Of a DNA stretch of 64,000 bases, positions 26,150 through 35,264 are shown one piece after another (position 1 is the first letter of the stretch; every line of letters starts with the position of its first letter). The DNA comes from Rhizobium grahamii. Lineage in GTDB: Bacteria > Pseudomonadota > Alphaproteobacteria > Rhizobiales > Rhizobiaceae. A program made the translations under genes and the position numbers. The notes under the pieces are model-generated. The model did not search any database. It was given only the letters and a program-made list of their open reading frames with translations, and had not been told where the DNA came from. Where the stretch lies: the NCBI RefSeq assembly GCF_009498215.1, contig NZ_CP043499.1, forward strand, positions 1,376,001-1,440,000. The letters are read 5' to 3'.

Positions 26150-26653
26150 ATGATCTCGATCGCACCGGCGCGAACTGAAGAAGATTTCGAGACCTGCGCC
26201 TCATTCTGTCGGGCGCTTGGCGAACTGGATGTGGCTCAGGGCAAAGCCTTTGGCGTTCCGGCGGACCTGATCATCGGCCTCTATCACGGCCAGACCGGCG
26301 ATAGCCTTGCCGAAAAATTCGGCTCGGCGAATGCATCGATGCTCATTGCAAACTGGAACGGCACGGCGGCCGGCTGTATCGGTCTCGCCGCCTTTGATAC
26401 GGAGGCGGGCGAGATTCACAAATTCTATGTGGATCCCGCCTTTCGCGGGCGGCGCATCGGCCATGCCTTGATGACGGCGGCACTGGAGGTGATCAGCCGG
26501 GCCGCTCACCGAAAGGCACTGGTGCACACGGCGATCTACATGACACAGGCCGTCACCTTGTACGAAGCCTTCGCCTTTCGACGTTGCGAGCCATTCAGAC
26601 CTGTTCCCGAGGCGATCCGGCACACGGAAATCTTCTTCTGCCGCAGCATCTGA
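26150..26653 (+). CDS. GNAT-family N-acetyltransferase
   Basis: A 167-residue acetyltransferase. The acetyl-CoA site is motif A, FYVDPAFRGRRIGHALMTAAL, with the R-G-x-x-I-G core at about residues 100-105. A C-terminal YEAFAFRRCEPF follows, as in many small-molecule GNAT enzymes. The ATG at 26150 is preceded by GGGACGAAGG; an in-frame ATG 27 codons upstream lies inside the preceding gene and has no site. The acceptor substrate is unknown. It follows the cyclase gene by 41 bp and may be co-transcribed. Confidence 0.85.
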   Translation: MISIAPARTEEDFETCASFCRALGELDVAQGKAFGVPADLIIGLYHGQTGDSLAEKFGSANASMLIANWNGTAAGCIGLAAFDTEAGEIHKFYVDPAFRGRRIGHALMTAALEVISRAAHRKALVHTAIYMTQAVTLYEAFAFRRCEPFRPVPEAIRHTEIFFCRSI

Positions 26654-26702
26654 TCGGTTCGGCGGCTCGTCCCGGAGCCGCCCCCCTGGCATCGGCATCG
26701 CG

Positions 26703-27746
26703 TTATTCCATGACGATCTGCAGCTTCACATCGTCAGGACGGGCCTCCACGGCGCGATCGAAGGCCTTGATGGAGTCCTCGAAGCCGAATGTCTCCGAGA
26801 TCAGCGGCTTAAGATCGACACGGCCGGAGCCGAGCAGCGCAATCGAGCGTTCGTATTGGTGGGCATAACGGAACACCGTCTCGATACGGATTTCCTTCGT
26901 CGAGGCTGTCGAGACATCGAAACCGACAGGATTGACGGGCAGGCCGACGGCGACGATGACGCCGCCGGGTCTCGGCAATTCCATGACGGTCTCCCAGGCC
27001 TTCGGCGAGCCGGAGCATTCGAAGATCACATCGGCGCCCCAGCCGTCGGTCAGCCGCGCGACTTCCTCGGCGAGGTTCTTCTCACGGATATTGACCGGAA
27101 TGACGCCCTGATACTGCGCAGCGATATCGAGCTTCGGCTGCGCGAGGTCTGCGACAATCGCACGAGCGCAACCGCCGGCGAGAGCCGCGATCGCCACCAT
27201 CGTTCCGATCGGGCCGGCGCCGAGGACGACGGCGGTATCGCCAGGCGCGATCTTCGCTTTCGTCGCGGCCTGCATGCCGACAGCAAAGGGCTCGACCATG
27301 GCGCCTTCTGCGAAGCTCACGTTATCGGGAAGCTTGTAGGTATAGTTGGCGGGATGGACGACCTCCGGTGTCAGCACGCCATGAACAGGCGGCGTTGCCC
27401 AGAAGGTGACGGCGGGATCAACGTTGTACATGCCGAGCCGGCTCGCCTTGGAATTCGGATCGGGAATGCCAGGCTCCATGCAGACGCGGTCGCCGACCTT
27501 CAGATGGGTAACACCAGCGCCGACCTCGACCACGGTGCCCGCCGCTTCATGGCCGAGCACCATCGGCTCGTTGACGACGAAGGGGCCGATCTTGCCATGC
27601 GTATAGTAATGGACATCCGAGCCGCAGACGCCGACCGTGTGGATCTTGATCTTCACCTGGCCGGGACCGGTGTCCATCGGCAAATCGATATCGCGGAGCG
27701 CGAGTTCATGCTGGCGCTCGAGCACCAGCGCACGGACTTTGGCCAT
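26703..27746 (-). CDS. Zinc-type polyol dehydrogenase (xylitol/sorbitol dehydrogenase-like)
   Basis: A medium-chain NAD(P)-dependent alcohol dehydrogenase of 347 residues. The catalytic zinc ligands are in VGVCGSDVHY and GHEAAGTV, with Glu in VEPFAVGM. The nucleotide motif is VVLGAGPIGTMVAI. The segment where many relatives hold the four-Cys structural zinc lobe reads PDPNSKASRLGMYNVDPAVTF and has no Cys cluster, as in bacterial xylitol dehydrogenases that I recall. The ATG at 27746 begins MAKVRALVLERQ. It stands alone between convergent and divergent neighbours, so no pathway context is available. Confidence 0.87.
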   Translation of the reverse strand: MAKVRALVLERQHELALRDIDLPMDTGPGQVKIKIHTVGVCGSDVHYYTHGKIGPFVVNEPMVLGHEAAGTVVEVGAGVTHLKVGDRVCMEPGIPDPNSKASRLGMYNVDPAVTFWATPPVHGVLTPEVVHPANYTYKLPDNVSFAEGAMVEPFAVGMQAATKAKIAPGDTAVVLGAGPIGTMVAIAALAGGCARAIVADLAQPKLDIAAQYQGVIPVNIREKNLAEEVARLTDGWGADVIFECSGSPKAWETVMELPRPGGVIVAVGLPVNPVGFDVSTASTKEIRIETVFRYAHQYERSIALLGSGRVDLKPLISETFGFEDSIKAFDRAVEARPDDVKLQIVME

Positions 27747-28028
27747 TGTTCTGTTTCCTTCCCGTTGCCTCCCCGCGCCGATCAAATCAGCGCGGCTTTG
27801 GAAGGACTATAAGACCCCACGCGTTCGAAATTCAATCGCACTTGGATAGCTTTTGCTCATCAAATGATGAATTGCCCATAAAGCGACATTCTGGGGATGG
27901 CTGCGGCATTTATGCCTCCTTTATATTTCCCGACCCCGCACCCCCTCGACCATTTACCCGAATTGAACATATGAACGGCGAGCGTCGCGCGAGCCATCGC
28001 GTGGCCAGCAGACAAGCAGAGAATTTCT

Positions 28029-28484
28029 ATGGACTTCACGAAGATCATTCAGCCGGAACACGTGTTCATCGGCGTTTCCGTAACGACGAAGTGGCGTGGG
28101 CTGCAAGCGATCGCGGAAAAGGCGGCGCGTGCATTCGGGATCGAGGAGAAGGCGATCCTTCATGCCCTGGAAAGCCGCGAAAGCCTGGGCTCGACGGGCA
28201 TCGGCAACGGCGTCGCCGTGCCGCATGCAGTCGTGGAGGGCATGACCCATCCTCGCGGACTGTTGCTGCGGTTTGCCAAGCCGGTGGACTTCGAAGCCGT
28301 CGACGACCTGCCGACCGACATCGCCTTTGCCCTTCTCTTCGGCGAGGCGCAGCGCGGCGAGTATCTGAACGCGCTCGCAGCAATTGCCCGCCAACTCCAG
28401 TCGCCAGGCATCCTGATGGCGATGCGCAAGGCAAAAACCTCGGAGGAACTCTACTCCGACTTTCTGGCCGACTCCCGGACCTGA
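28029..28484 (+). CDS. PtsN-like EIIA (nitrogen-PTS type) protein
   Basis: A 151-residue PTS EIIA type-2 domain. The phosphorylatable His is H66 in GNGVAVPHAVV, the EIIA-Ntr signature. Such proteins accept phosphate from NPr and regulate potassium uptake, RpoN-dependent functions or carbon metabolism by binding partners. Because rhizobia normally have ptsN next to rpoN, this copy is likely a paralogue. It stands alone 180 bp before the sulfate operon, in the same direction. The start (ATG 28029) follows AGCAGAG at short distance, a weak site. Confidence 0.85.
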   Translation: MDFTKIIQPEHVFIGVSVTTKWRGLQAIAEKAARAFGIEEKAILHALESRESLGSTGIGNGVAVPHAVVEGMTHPRGLLLRFAKPVDFEAVDDLPTDIAFALLFGEAQRGEYLNALAAIARQLQSPGILMAMRKAKTSEELYSDFLADSRT

Positions 28485-28664
28485 CAGCCCTCCCGCTCTC
28501 TTAGACACCTCCCGTGCAGTCATGAGAGATGCGAGCAAGTTCATTTCAAAAGCCGGCCCGAAATGGCACTCCATTCCGGCTGGCAGCCGCGGAACAGAAA
28601 CAATCTTCGTTTCATTATACGACCAACTTGGTAGAGTTTGGCTCATGAACGAAGGAGGTTCCCG

Positions 28665-29690
28665 ATGAAATCAGTACGGATTACGCGGCTTCTGGCAGCC
28701 GCGGTATTTGCAGGTAGCGTAGCAATCAGCGCTGTTGCGCCCGCATTCGCGGACCAGGCCCTCTTGAACGTTTCCTACGATCCGACGAGGGAACTCTACA
28801 AGGATTTCAACGCCGCATTCGCGAAGAAGTGGCAGGCGGACACGGGCGAAGCCGTTACGATCCAGGCGTCGCACGGCGGATCCGGCGCACAGGCCCGCTC
28901 GGTCATCGACGGACTTGAGGCCGACGTCGTTACCCTCGCTCTCGAAGGCGACATCGACGCGATCGCCAAGAAGACCGGCAAGATCCCGGCCGACTGGAAG
29001 ACCAAGTTCCCGAACAATTCCACGCCCTACACCTCGACGATCGTGTTCCTTGTCCGCAAGGGCAACCCGAAGGGCATCAAGGACTGGGCCGATCTGGTGA
29101 AGGACGACGTTCAGGTCATCACCCCGAACCCGAAGACCTCGGGCGGCGCTCGTTGGAACTTCCTGGCTGCCTGGGCATGGGCCAAGCAGGCCAATGGCGG
29201 CGATGACGCCAAGGCGCAGGAATACGTTACGAAGCTGCTTCAGCACGTTCCGGTTCTCGATACCGGCGCGCGCGGCGCAACGACGACCTTCGTACAGCGT
29301 GGCCTCGGCGACGTGTTGCTTGCCTGGGAGAACGAAGCCTACCTCTCCCTCGAAGAACTCGGCCCTGATCAGTTCGAGATCGTAACGCCGAGCTTCTCGA
29401 TCCGCGCGGATCCGCCGGTTGCGATCGTTGACGGCAACGTCGACAAGAAGGGCACGCGCAAGGTGGCCGAAGCCTACCTCAACTACCTCTACTCCGACGA
29501 AGGCCAGAAGATTGCTGCCAAGCACTTCTACCGTCCGATCAAGCCGGAAGCTGCCGATCCTGCAGATATCGCCCGCTTCCCGAAGCTGACGCTCGCAACG
29601 ATCGACGACTTCGGTGGTTGGAAGGACGCTCAGCCGAAATTCTTCGGCGACGGCGGTGTATTTGACCAAATCTACAAGCCGGCCCAATAA
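28665..29690 (+). CDS. sbp: Periplasmic sulfate-binding protein
   Basis: The substrate-binding component of the sulfate/thiosulfate importer, 341 residues including a signal peptide (MKSVRITRLLAAAVFAGSVAISAVAPAFA). The mature protein opens LLNVSYDPTRELYKDFN and contains SHGGSGAQARSVIDGLEADVVTLAL, the sulfate-binding signature of the Sbp/CysP family. The ATG at 28665 follows GAAGGAGG, a strong site. First gene of the sbp-cysT-cysW-cysA operon. Sbp versus CysP (thiosulfate) cannot be separated from these features alone. Confidence 0.95.
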   Translation: MKSVRITRLLAAAVFAGSVAISAVAPAFADQALLNVSYDPTRELYKDFNAAFAKKWQADTGEAVTIQASHGGSGAQARSVIDGLEADVVTLALEGDIDAIAKKTGKIPADWKTKFPNNSTPYTSTIVFLVRKGNPKGIKDWADLVKDDVQVITPNPKTSGGARWNFLAAWAWAKQANGGDDAKAQEYVTKLLQHVPVLDTGARGATTTFVQRGLGDVLLAWENEAYLSLEELGPDQFEIVTPSFSIRADPPVAIVDGNVDKKGTRKVAEAYLNYLYSDEGQKIAAKHFYRPIKPEAADPADIARFPKLTLATIDDFGGWKDAQPKFFGDGGVFDQIYKPAQ

Positions 29691-29698
29691 TACATCGC

Positions 29699-30556
29699 AT
29701 GACAGCACATAGCCCCACACGGTGGCGGTTCAGGCGGCCGAGCGTCATTCCAGGATTTGGAATGGCGCTCGGCCTCACCTTGACCTGGCTCACCCTCTTG
29801 ATCCTCATCCCGCTCTCTGGCCTTGCCTGGAGGTCGAGCGAGCTCGGCTGGGCCAGTTTCTGGGCCATCGCACTCGATGCGCGCACGCTGAACGCTTTGC
29901 GCATCAGCTTCGGAACTGCCTTTGCGGCCGCCTGTGTCAACGCCGTGTTCGGCATCGTGCTTGCGTGGGTACTCGTCCGCTATCGCTTCCCCGGCAAGCG
30001 CGTGATCGACGCAATGGTCGACCTACCCTTCGCTCTGCCGACTGCCGTCGCCGGTATTGCACTCGCCACCCTCTATGCGCCGAACGGCTGGGTCGGACAG
30101 TTTCTGACACCGCTCGGAATCAAGATCGCGTTTACGCCGCTCGGTATCGTCATCGCTCTCGTTTTCGTCGGCCTGCCCTTCGTGGTTCGAACGGTCCAGC
30201 CTGTGATGGAAGAGATCGACAAGGAAGTCGAAGAAGCCGCCGCCACGCTCGGCGCGACGCGCCTGCAGACGATCTTCCGTGTTCTGCTGCCGGGGCTTGC
30301 CCCCGCTGTATTGACCGGCTTTGCCCTCGCCTTCGCTCGCGGCGTCGGAGAGTACGGCTCGGTCATCTTCATCGCCGGCAACCTGCCGTTCAAATCGGAA
30401 ATCGCGCCCCTGCTGATCGTGATCAAGCTCGAGGAATACAATTACGCAGCCGCGACAGGCATTGCCGCAGTCATGCTGGTGCTGTCGTTCGTGCTGCTGC
30501 TGGTGATCAACCTCATCCAGGGATGGAGCAGGCGGAGGTACGGTTATGGCGCTTGA
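29699..30556 (+). CDS. cysT: Sulfate ABC transporter permease CysT
   Basis: A 285-residue inner-membrane permease with about six helices and the EAA loop EEAAATLGATRLQTIFRVLLPGLAPA. It starts eight bases after sbp and overlaps cysW by eleven bases, so translation is coupled. It pairs with CysW to form the channel of the sulfate importer. Confidence 0.94.
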   Translation: MTAHSPTRWRFRRPSVIPGFGMALGLTLTWLTLLILIPLSGLAWRSSELGWASFWAIALDARTLNALRISFGTAFAAACVNAVFGIVLAWVLVRYRFPGKRVIDAMVDLPFALPTAVAGIALATLYAPNGWVGQFLTPLGIKIAFTPLGIVIALVFVGLPFVVRTVQPVMEEIDKEVEEAAATLGATRLQTIFRVLLPGLAPAVLTGFALAFARGVGEYGSVIFIAGNLPFKSEIAPLLIVIKLEEYNYAAATGIAAVMLVLSFVLLLVINLIQGWSRRRYGYGA

Positions 30557-31418
30557 TGGCACCATCACGACAACAAAGGTTCGCTCCGTCGTCACCGAAC
30601 ATCGGGTGGCGCGCTGGACGCTGATCCTGGCGTCGCTCGTCTTCCTGACCTTGATCCTGCTTTTGCCGCTTGCGGCCGTCTTCGTCGAGGCGTTCCGAAA
30701 AGGCGGAGCTGCATTCTTCGAAGCGCTGCAGGACGCGGAAACCTTCTCCGCGATCAAGCTGACGCTGATCGTGGCGGGCATCAGCGTTCCGCTGAACCTG
30801 GTCTTCGGCGTTGCTGCCGCCTGGGCAATCGCCAAATTCGAGTTCAAGGGCAAGGCTTTCCTGACGACCCTTATCGATCTGCCGTTTTCGGTATCGCCTG
30901 TCATCGCCGGCCTGGTCTTCGTCCTGCTGTTCGGGGCCAATACCTATCTCGGCAGCTGGTTGAGCGCGCACGACATCAAGATCCTCTTCGCTGTCCCGGG
31001 CCTGATCCTCGCGACGATGTTCGTCACCTTTCCCTTCGTGGCACGGGAATTGATCCCGCTCATGCAGGAACAGGGAACGGGCGATGAAGAGGCCGCAATC
31101 TCGCTCGGCGCCAATGGTTGGCAGACGTTCTGGTATGTCACCCTTCCGAACATCAAATGGGGGCTGCTCTACGGCGTATTGCTGTGCAACGCCCGCGCAA
31201 TGGGCGAGTTCGGCGCCGTATCTGTCGTCTCGGGTCATATCCGCGGACAGACCAATACGATGCCGCTGCAGGTCGAAATCCTTTATAACGAATACAATTT
31301 CACCGGTGCCTTCGCTGTTGCCACGTTGCTTGCCCTGCTTGCTTTGGTCACGCTCGTTTTGAAGACGCTCCTCGAAATGCGCTACAGCGAAGAAATCGCC
31401 GCAAGCCGGCGGCATTGA
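30546..31418 (+). CDS. cysW: Sulfate ABC transporter permease CysW
   Basis: The second channel subunit, 290 residues. It has membrane helices, the EAA loop DEEAAISLGANGWQTFWYVTLPN, and the CysW-type GEFGAVSVVSGHIRGQT. The start overlaps cysT; cysA follows after ten bases with GGAA as ribosome site. Confidence 0.94.
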   Translation: MALDGTITTTKVRSVVTEHRVARWTLILASLVFLTLILLLPLAAVFVEAFRKGGAAFFEALQDAETFSAIKLTLIVAGISVPLNLVFGVAAAWAIAKFEFKGKAFLTTLIDLPFSVSPVIAGLVFVLLFGANTYLGSWLSAHDIKILFAVPGLILATMFVTFPFVARELIPLMQEQGTGDEEAAISLGANGWQTFWYVTLPNIKWGLLYGVLLCNARAMGEFGAVSVVSGHIRGQTNTMPLQVEILYNEYNFTGAFAVATLLALLALVTLVLKTLLEMRYSEEIAASRRH

Positions 31419-31428
31419 AGGAAATAGA

Positions 31429-32475
31429 ATGGAAGTTCGCGTCCAAAACATACGCAAGGAATTCGAGCGTTTTCCGGCTCTTCACGATGTGTCGCTCGAT
31501 ATACGGTCTGGCGAGCTCATCGCTCTGCTCGGGCCATCCGGTTCTGGCAAGACGACGCTTCTGCGGTTGATCGCCGGCCTTGAGAGCCCGACCGATGGCA
31601 AGGTGTTCTTCGGCAACGAGGACGCCTCCAGAAAGACGGTACAGGAACGCAATATCGGCTTCGTCTTCCAGCACTATGCATTGTTCCGGCATATGACGGT
31701 TCTCGACAACGTCTCGTTCGGCCTCAAGGTGCGCCACGGAGCACGCCGGCCGCCGAAGGCGGAAATCCGTCGCCGCGCGCTCGAGCTGCTGGAACTTGTA
31801 CAGCTTTCCGGTCTTGAGAAGCGCTATCCGACGCAGCTTTCGGGCGGCCAGCGTCAGCGCGTCGCGCTGGCGCGCGCCATGGCGGTCGAGCCGAACGTGC
31901 TGTTGCTCGACGAACCATTTGGCGCGCTCGACGCCCAGGTCCGCAAGGATCTACGCAAATGGCTGCGTGAGATCCACGATCGCACTGGCCACACGACTGT
32001 CTTCGTGACGCACGACCAGGATGAAGCGATGGAACTGGCGGATCGCGTCGTCGTCATGAGCCAGGGTGCGATCGAACAGGTCGGCACCCCTGACGATGTC
32101 TATGACAACCCGAATTCGCCTTTCGTGTTCGGTTTCGTCGGCCAGTCCAACTGTCTGCAGGTCCGGATTGCGGATGGCGAGATATGGTTCGAGGATCGCC
32201 CCCTCGGGTTGAAGGCCGAAGGCGAGCCCGATGGCGAGGCGCAGCTTTACTTCCGTCCGCATGACATTGAACTCAGGGACGGCTGCGGCGGCTGCATCGC
32301 TGGACTGATGACGAGCAGCAGGCGCGTGGCTGGTACCCGTCACATCGAACTGAACATCGGCAAGGACCATCCGCCGATCGAGCTGGAGCTTCCTCCTGCC
32401 CAGATCGACAGCCTCGACCGCAGCCGGATCGCTTTCCGGCCAACGCGCTGGAAGCTGTTTCGCACGGCATCGTGA
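31429..32475 (+). CDS. cysA: Sulfate ABC transporter ATPase CysA
   Basis: The cytoplasmic ATPase of the sulfate importer, 348 residues. Walker A is GPSGSGKTTLLRLIAG, the signature is LSGGQRQRVALARAMAVEPNVLLLDEP, Walker B and D-loop are FGALD, and the switch His is in VTHDQDEA. A C-terminal regulatory domain of roughly 110 residues (TOBE-like) follows, as in CysA. It closes the operon; a hairpin at 32488-32513 lies after its stop. Confidence 0.95.
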   Translation: MEVRVQNIRKEFERFPALHDVSLDIRSGELIALLGPSGSGKTTLLRLIAGLESPTDGKVFFGNEDASRKTVQERNIGFVFQHYALFRHMTVLDNVSFGLKVRHGARRPPKAEIRRRALELLELVQLSGLEKRYPTQLSGGQRQRVALARAMAVEPNVLLLDEPFGALDAQVRKDLRKWLREIHDRTGHTTVFVTHDQDEAMELADRVVVMSQGAIEQVGTPDDVYDNPNSPFVFGFVGQSNCLQVRIADGEIWFEDRPLGLKAEGEPDGEAQLYFRPHDIELRDGCGGCIAGLMTSSRRVAGTRHIELNIGKDHPPIELELPPAQIDSLDRSRIAFRPTRWKLFRTAS

Positions 32476-32487
32476 CGCAGCCAGACT

Positions 32488-32513
32488 GGCGGCACGGGCA
32501 ATATCGTGCCGCC
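32488..32513 (+). terminator. Hairpin downstream of cysA
   Basis: GGCGGCACG (32488-32496) pairs with CGTGCCGCC (32505-32513) around an 8-base loop. There is no T tract, so it may act as a Rho-assisted terminator or as mRNA 3'-end protection. Confidence 0.55.
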
Positions 32514-32617
32514 AACGTCAATCTATGGTTTACCAATCGCTAGTAAGAGTTGACGCAATCTCCCGATCAGGCGCGCGCCTCGACCGCGCTTGCGATTGAC
32601 GCTCTAGCGGTGACCCC

Positions 32618-34078
32618 ATGACAGCTGACTCGGCCGACACTGACGTTTTCGATCTGGCGCCAATCGCGATGTGGATCGAGGATTTCAGCGGGGTCAAAGC
32701 CCAGTTCGATGCCTGGCGTTCGGCCGGCGTCGAAGACATCCGCACATTCCTGCGGGAAGATCCGTCACGGGTCGCAACCTGCTCCGCTAAAATCCGGGTC
32801 CTGCGTGTCAACGCCAAGACGCTCGAGCTCTTCGAAGCCGAAGACATCGACCACCTGACGAGCAATCTCGGCAGGGTGTTTCGCGACGAGATGCTGGAAA
32901 GCCATGTCAACGAATTGGCGGCTCTCTGGGAAGGAAAGACGGAGTTCAGCGGCAGCGCCGTCAACTATTCCCTCTCCGGCCGACGGCTCGACATCCAGCT
33001 GCGCGGCGCGGTGCTTCCCGGACACGAGCAAACGCTGGCCCGGCTGCTTCTGACGACCGAAGATGTCAGCGACCGGGAGCAGGCGCGGAGGAACGAGCGC
33101 GAGAACCGTCAATATGCCGAAGGCATATTCGAGCACTCCCCCGTATCGCTCTGGGTCGAGGACTTCAGCCGTATCAAGACATTGCTGCAGGATGTACGCG
33201 ATCGCGGCATCGTCGATTTTCGCGTGTTCACCGACGTCCACCCGGAATTCGTGCGGCAGTGCATGAGCGAGATCAAGGTGATCAACGTCAACCAGGCGAC
33301 GCTCGATCTGTTCTGCGCGCCCGACCGCAAGACGCTTCTCCAAAGCCTGAACAGCATTTTCCGTGACGAGATGGAAAAGCATTTCCGCGAGCAGCTGATC
33401 GAGTTGTGGAACGGAAATCTGATGCACCAGCGCGAGGTCATCAACTATGCGCTCGACGGCTCCGAACGTTTCGTTCTGCTGCAATTCTCGGTTCTGCCGG
33501 GACGTGAGAAGGACTGGTCGCTGATCCAGGTGGCGCTCACCGACATTACGGCGCGCAAGAAGGCGGAAGCCTATCTGGAATATCTCGGCAAGCACGACGT
33601 GCTGACCAAGCTGCATAACCGCGCCTTCTATGTCGACGAGCTGAACCGGCTGGAGCGCAAGACATTACGGCCCGTATCGGCGATCATCATCGACCTCAAC
33701 GGCCTCAAGGACGCCAACGACCAGCTTGGCCACGATGCCGGCGACGCACTTCTGCGGCGGCTCGGAGAGGTGCTGAACGGCGCTGTCTCGCTTCCCAACC
33801 ACGCGGCCCGTATCGGCGGTGACGAATTTGCCGTTCTGATGCCCGGCGCGGATCGACAGGCCGCAGGCGCAATGATGGATACCATCAACGAGCTGCTGAA
33901 GATCAACAACCAGTTCTACTCGAATGCGCCGCTGAGCATATCCTTCGGCATCGCGACCAGCGATGTTGGCGAGACGATGGAAGCAACGGTTCGGCGGGCG
34001 GATCTTGCCATGTACGAGCAGAAGCGCGCTCACTACGCCGACAGCAAGCGCGGCTTGTCCCGCGTTCAGGCTATGTGA
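32618..34078 (+). CDS. Diguanylate cyclase with duplicated PAS-like sensor domain
   Basis: A 486-residue cytoplasmic cyclic-di-GMP synthase. Two homologous N-terminal modules (about 8-150 and 160-305) share APIAMWIEDFS / SPVSLWVEDFS, IRVLRVNAKTLELF / IKVINVNQATLDLF and FRDEM; they are variant PAS domains that arose by tandem duplication. The GGDEF domain (about 325-480) has the active motif G400-GDEF404. Where the product-inhibition I-site (RxxD) should lie, five residues earlier, it reads SLPN, so feedback inhibition is probably lost. The ATG at 32618 lacks a strong ribosome site. The signal sensed is unknown. Confidence 0.9.
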   Translation: MTADSADTDVFDLAPIAMWIEDFSGVKAQFDAWRSAGVEDIRTFLREDPSRVATCSAKIRVLRVNAKTLELFEAEDIDHLTSNLGRVFRDEMLESHVNELAALWEGKTEFSGSAVNYSLSGRRLDIQLRGAVLPGHEQTLARLLLTTEDVSDREQARRNERENRQYAEGIFEHSPVSLWVEDFSRIKTLLQDVRDRGIVDFRVFTDVHPEFVRQCMSEIKVINVNQATLDLFCAPDRKTLLQSLNSIFRDEMEKHFREQLIELWNGNLMHQREVINYALDGSERFVLLQFSVLPGREKDWSLIQVALTDITARKKAEAYLEYLGKHDVLTKLHNRAFYVDELNRLERKTLRPVSAIIIDLNGLKDANDQLGHDAGDALLRRLGEVLNGAVSLPNHAARIGGDEFAVLMPGADRQAAGAMMDTINELLKINNQFYSNAPLSISFGIATSDVGETMEATVRRADLAMYEQKRAHYADSKRGLSRVQAM

Positions 34079-34125
34079 CCTGAGGAGCGCCTGCGCGGCC
34101 GACGGCAGCCGAAACGTCGCTTAAT

Positions 34126-35169
34126 TCACTCCTTCGGCCTGTCGGAGAAATGCTGCAGCGCGTATTCGGCTGCTTTCTGGTTGGACTGGCGGGCATCATC
34201 CAGCCAGAATGGGAAGAGCTGCCATTGGTGGGTCATTCCCGGCCATTGCTGCAAGGTAACGTCGACGCCGGCCTGCCGGGCTTTCTCCGCGTGCTGCAGC
34301 GTATCGCTTAGCAATGCGTCGTTCGAACCGACCTGAACCAGAAGCGGCGGAAAGCCCTTCATGTCGGCATAGAGTGGCGACACCCGCGGATCGCTGGGAG
34401 ACCTTGCGCCGAGATAGGCCGCACGTGCGTCGTCCGACAGGAAGCTGGCAGTCAAGGGGTCGGAGGCGCCGTCCTGCTGGTCCTGCGGCAGCAAATTGAC
34501 CACCGGGCTCATGGCGATGACGGCCGCAGGCAATGGCCCCCTCAAAGTGATCTGTCGCAACACGGCCTCGATCGCCAGGGTGGCGCCCGTCGAGTCGCCG
34601 GCGATGACCACGTTGTCGTTCTCGTACCCGGAATCCAGAAGCCACTGATAGGCCGTCAACGTATCATCGATCTGGGCGGGAAACGGATATTCCGGCGCAA
34701 GTCGATAGTCGATCAGGAGAACATCTGACGATGCCGCCTTTGCCAGCGAACCGGCGAGTGCCTGATGCGTCTCGGGTGAGCCGGCAAAGAAACCGCCGCC
34801 GTGAACGTAAAGGATCACGCGCTTGCCCATGGGGTGATGCAATCGCGCCGGCCAGATGAGTTCGGCATCCACACCACCCGCGTCCACCTGCCTGACCTGA
34901 ATGCGTGACGCTTCCGGAGCCTGTTCCATCAGGTCATCGAACGCGAAGCGTCGCTGTTTCAGGCTCTTGGCGCCCGCATAGCCCGTCTGCAGCTTCTTCA
35001 GCAAATCGCCGACCTGCTGCTTCGAGGCATCGCTCTGCTGGGGCAGGTCAGTCGCATATGCGGTCGTGAGCCCGATGGCCGACGACAGGATCGCCGATGC
35101 GATCAACGCCATGACGCGTCGCACAAGCTCGTGCAGTTCCGGTTTTCCTGGCGCATGCGGCCTCGGCAT
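34126..35169 (-). CDS. Exported HSL-family alpha/beta hydrolase (esterase/lipase)
   Basis: A 347-residue esterase of the hormone-sensitive-lipase family with an N-terminal hydrophobic signal segment (VMALIASAILSSAIGLTTAYA). The oxyanion motif HGGG is at 123-126, the nucleophile S193 lies in GDSTGA, with Asp in VGSNDALLSDT and His in GMTHQW completing the triad. The signal region suggests the periplasm. The ATG at 35169 follows GAGAGG; an ATG at 35112 would give a shorter signal peptide. The natural ester is unknown. Its neighbours on the same strand are stress-type genes, but no operon link is evident. Confidence 0.87.
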   Translation of the reverse strand: MPRPHAPGKPELHELVRRVMALIASAILSSAIGLTTAYATDLPQQSDASKQQVGDLLKKLQTGYAGAKSLKQRRFAFDDLMEQAPEASRIQVRQVDAGGVDAELIWPARLHHPMGKRVILYVHGGGFFAGSPETHQALAGSLAKAASSDVLLIDYRLAPEYPFPAQIDDTLTAYQWLLDSGYENDNVVIAGDSTGATLAIEAVLRQITLRGPLPAAVIAMSPVVNLLPQDQQDGASDPLTASFLSDDARAAYLGARSPSDPRVSPLYADMKGFPPLLVQVGSNDALLSDTLQHAEKARQAGVDVTLQQWPGMTHQWQLFPFWLDDARQSNQKAAEYALQHFSDRPKE

Positions 35170-35264
35170 GGTCGAGCCTCTCCAATGCTCAATCGAATGC
35201 CGCTGAAACTGCCATGTCCCGCTATGGAGTCAAGCGTCTGTCTTTGCTGCAGTTTGCTCTGCTA

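Noticed and set aside
28587..28610. GGAAC followed by CGTT before sbp, resembling an EcfG promoter
   Set aside because: The spacing is 12 bases instead of 16-17, so it does not fit the promoter class.
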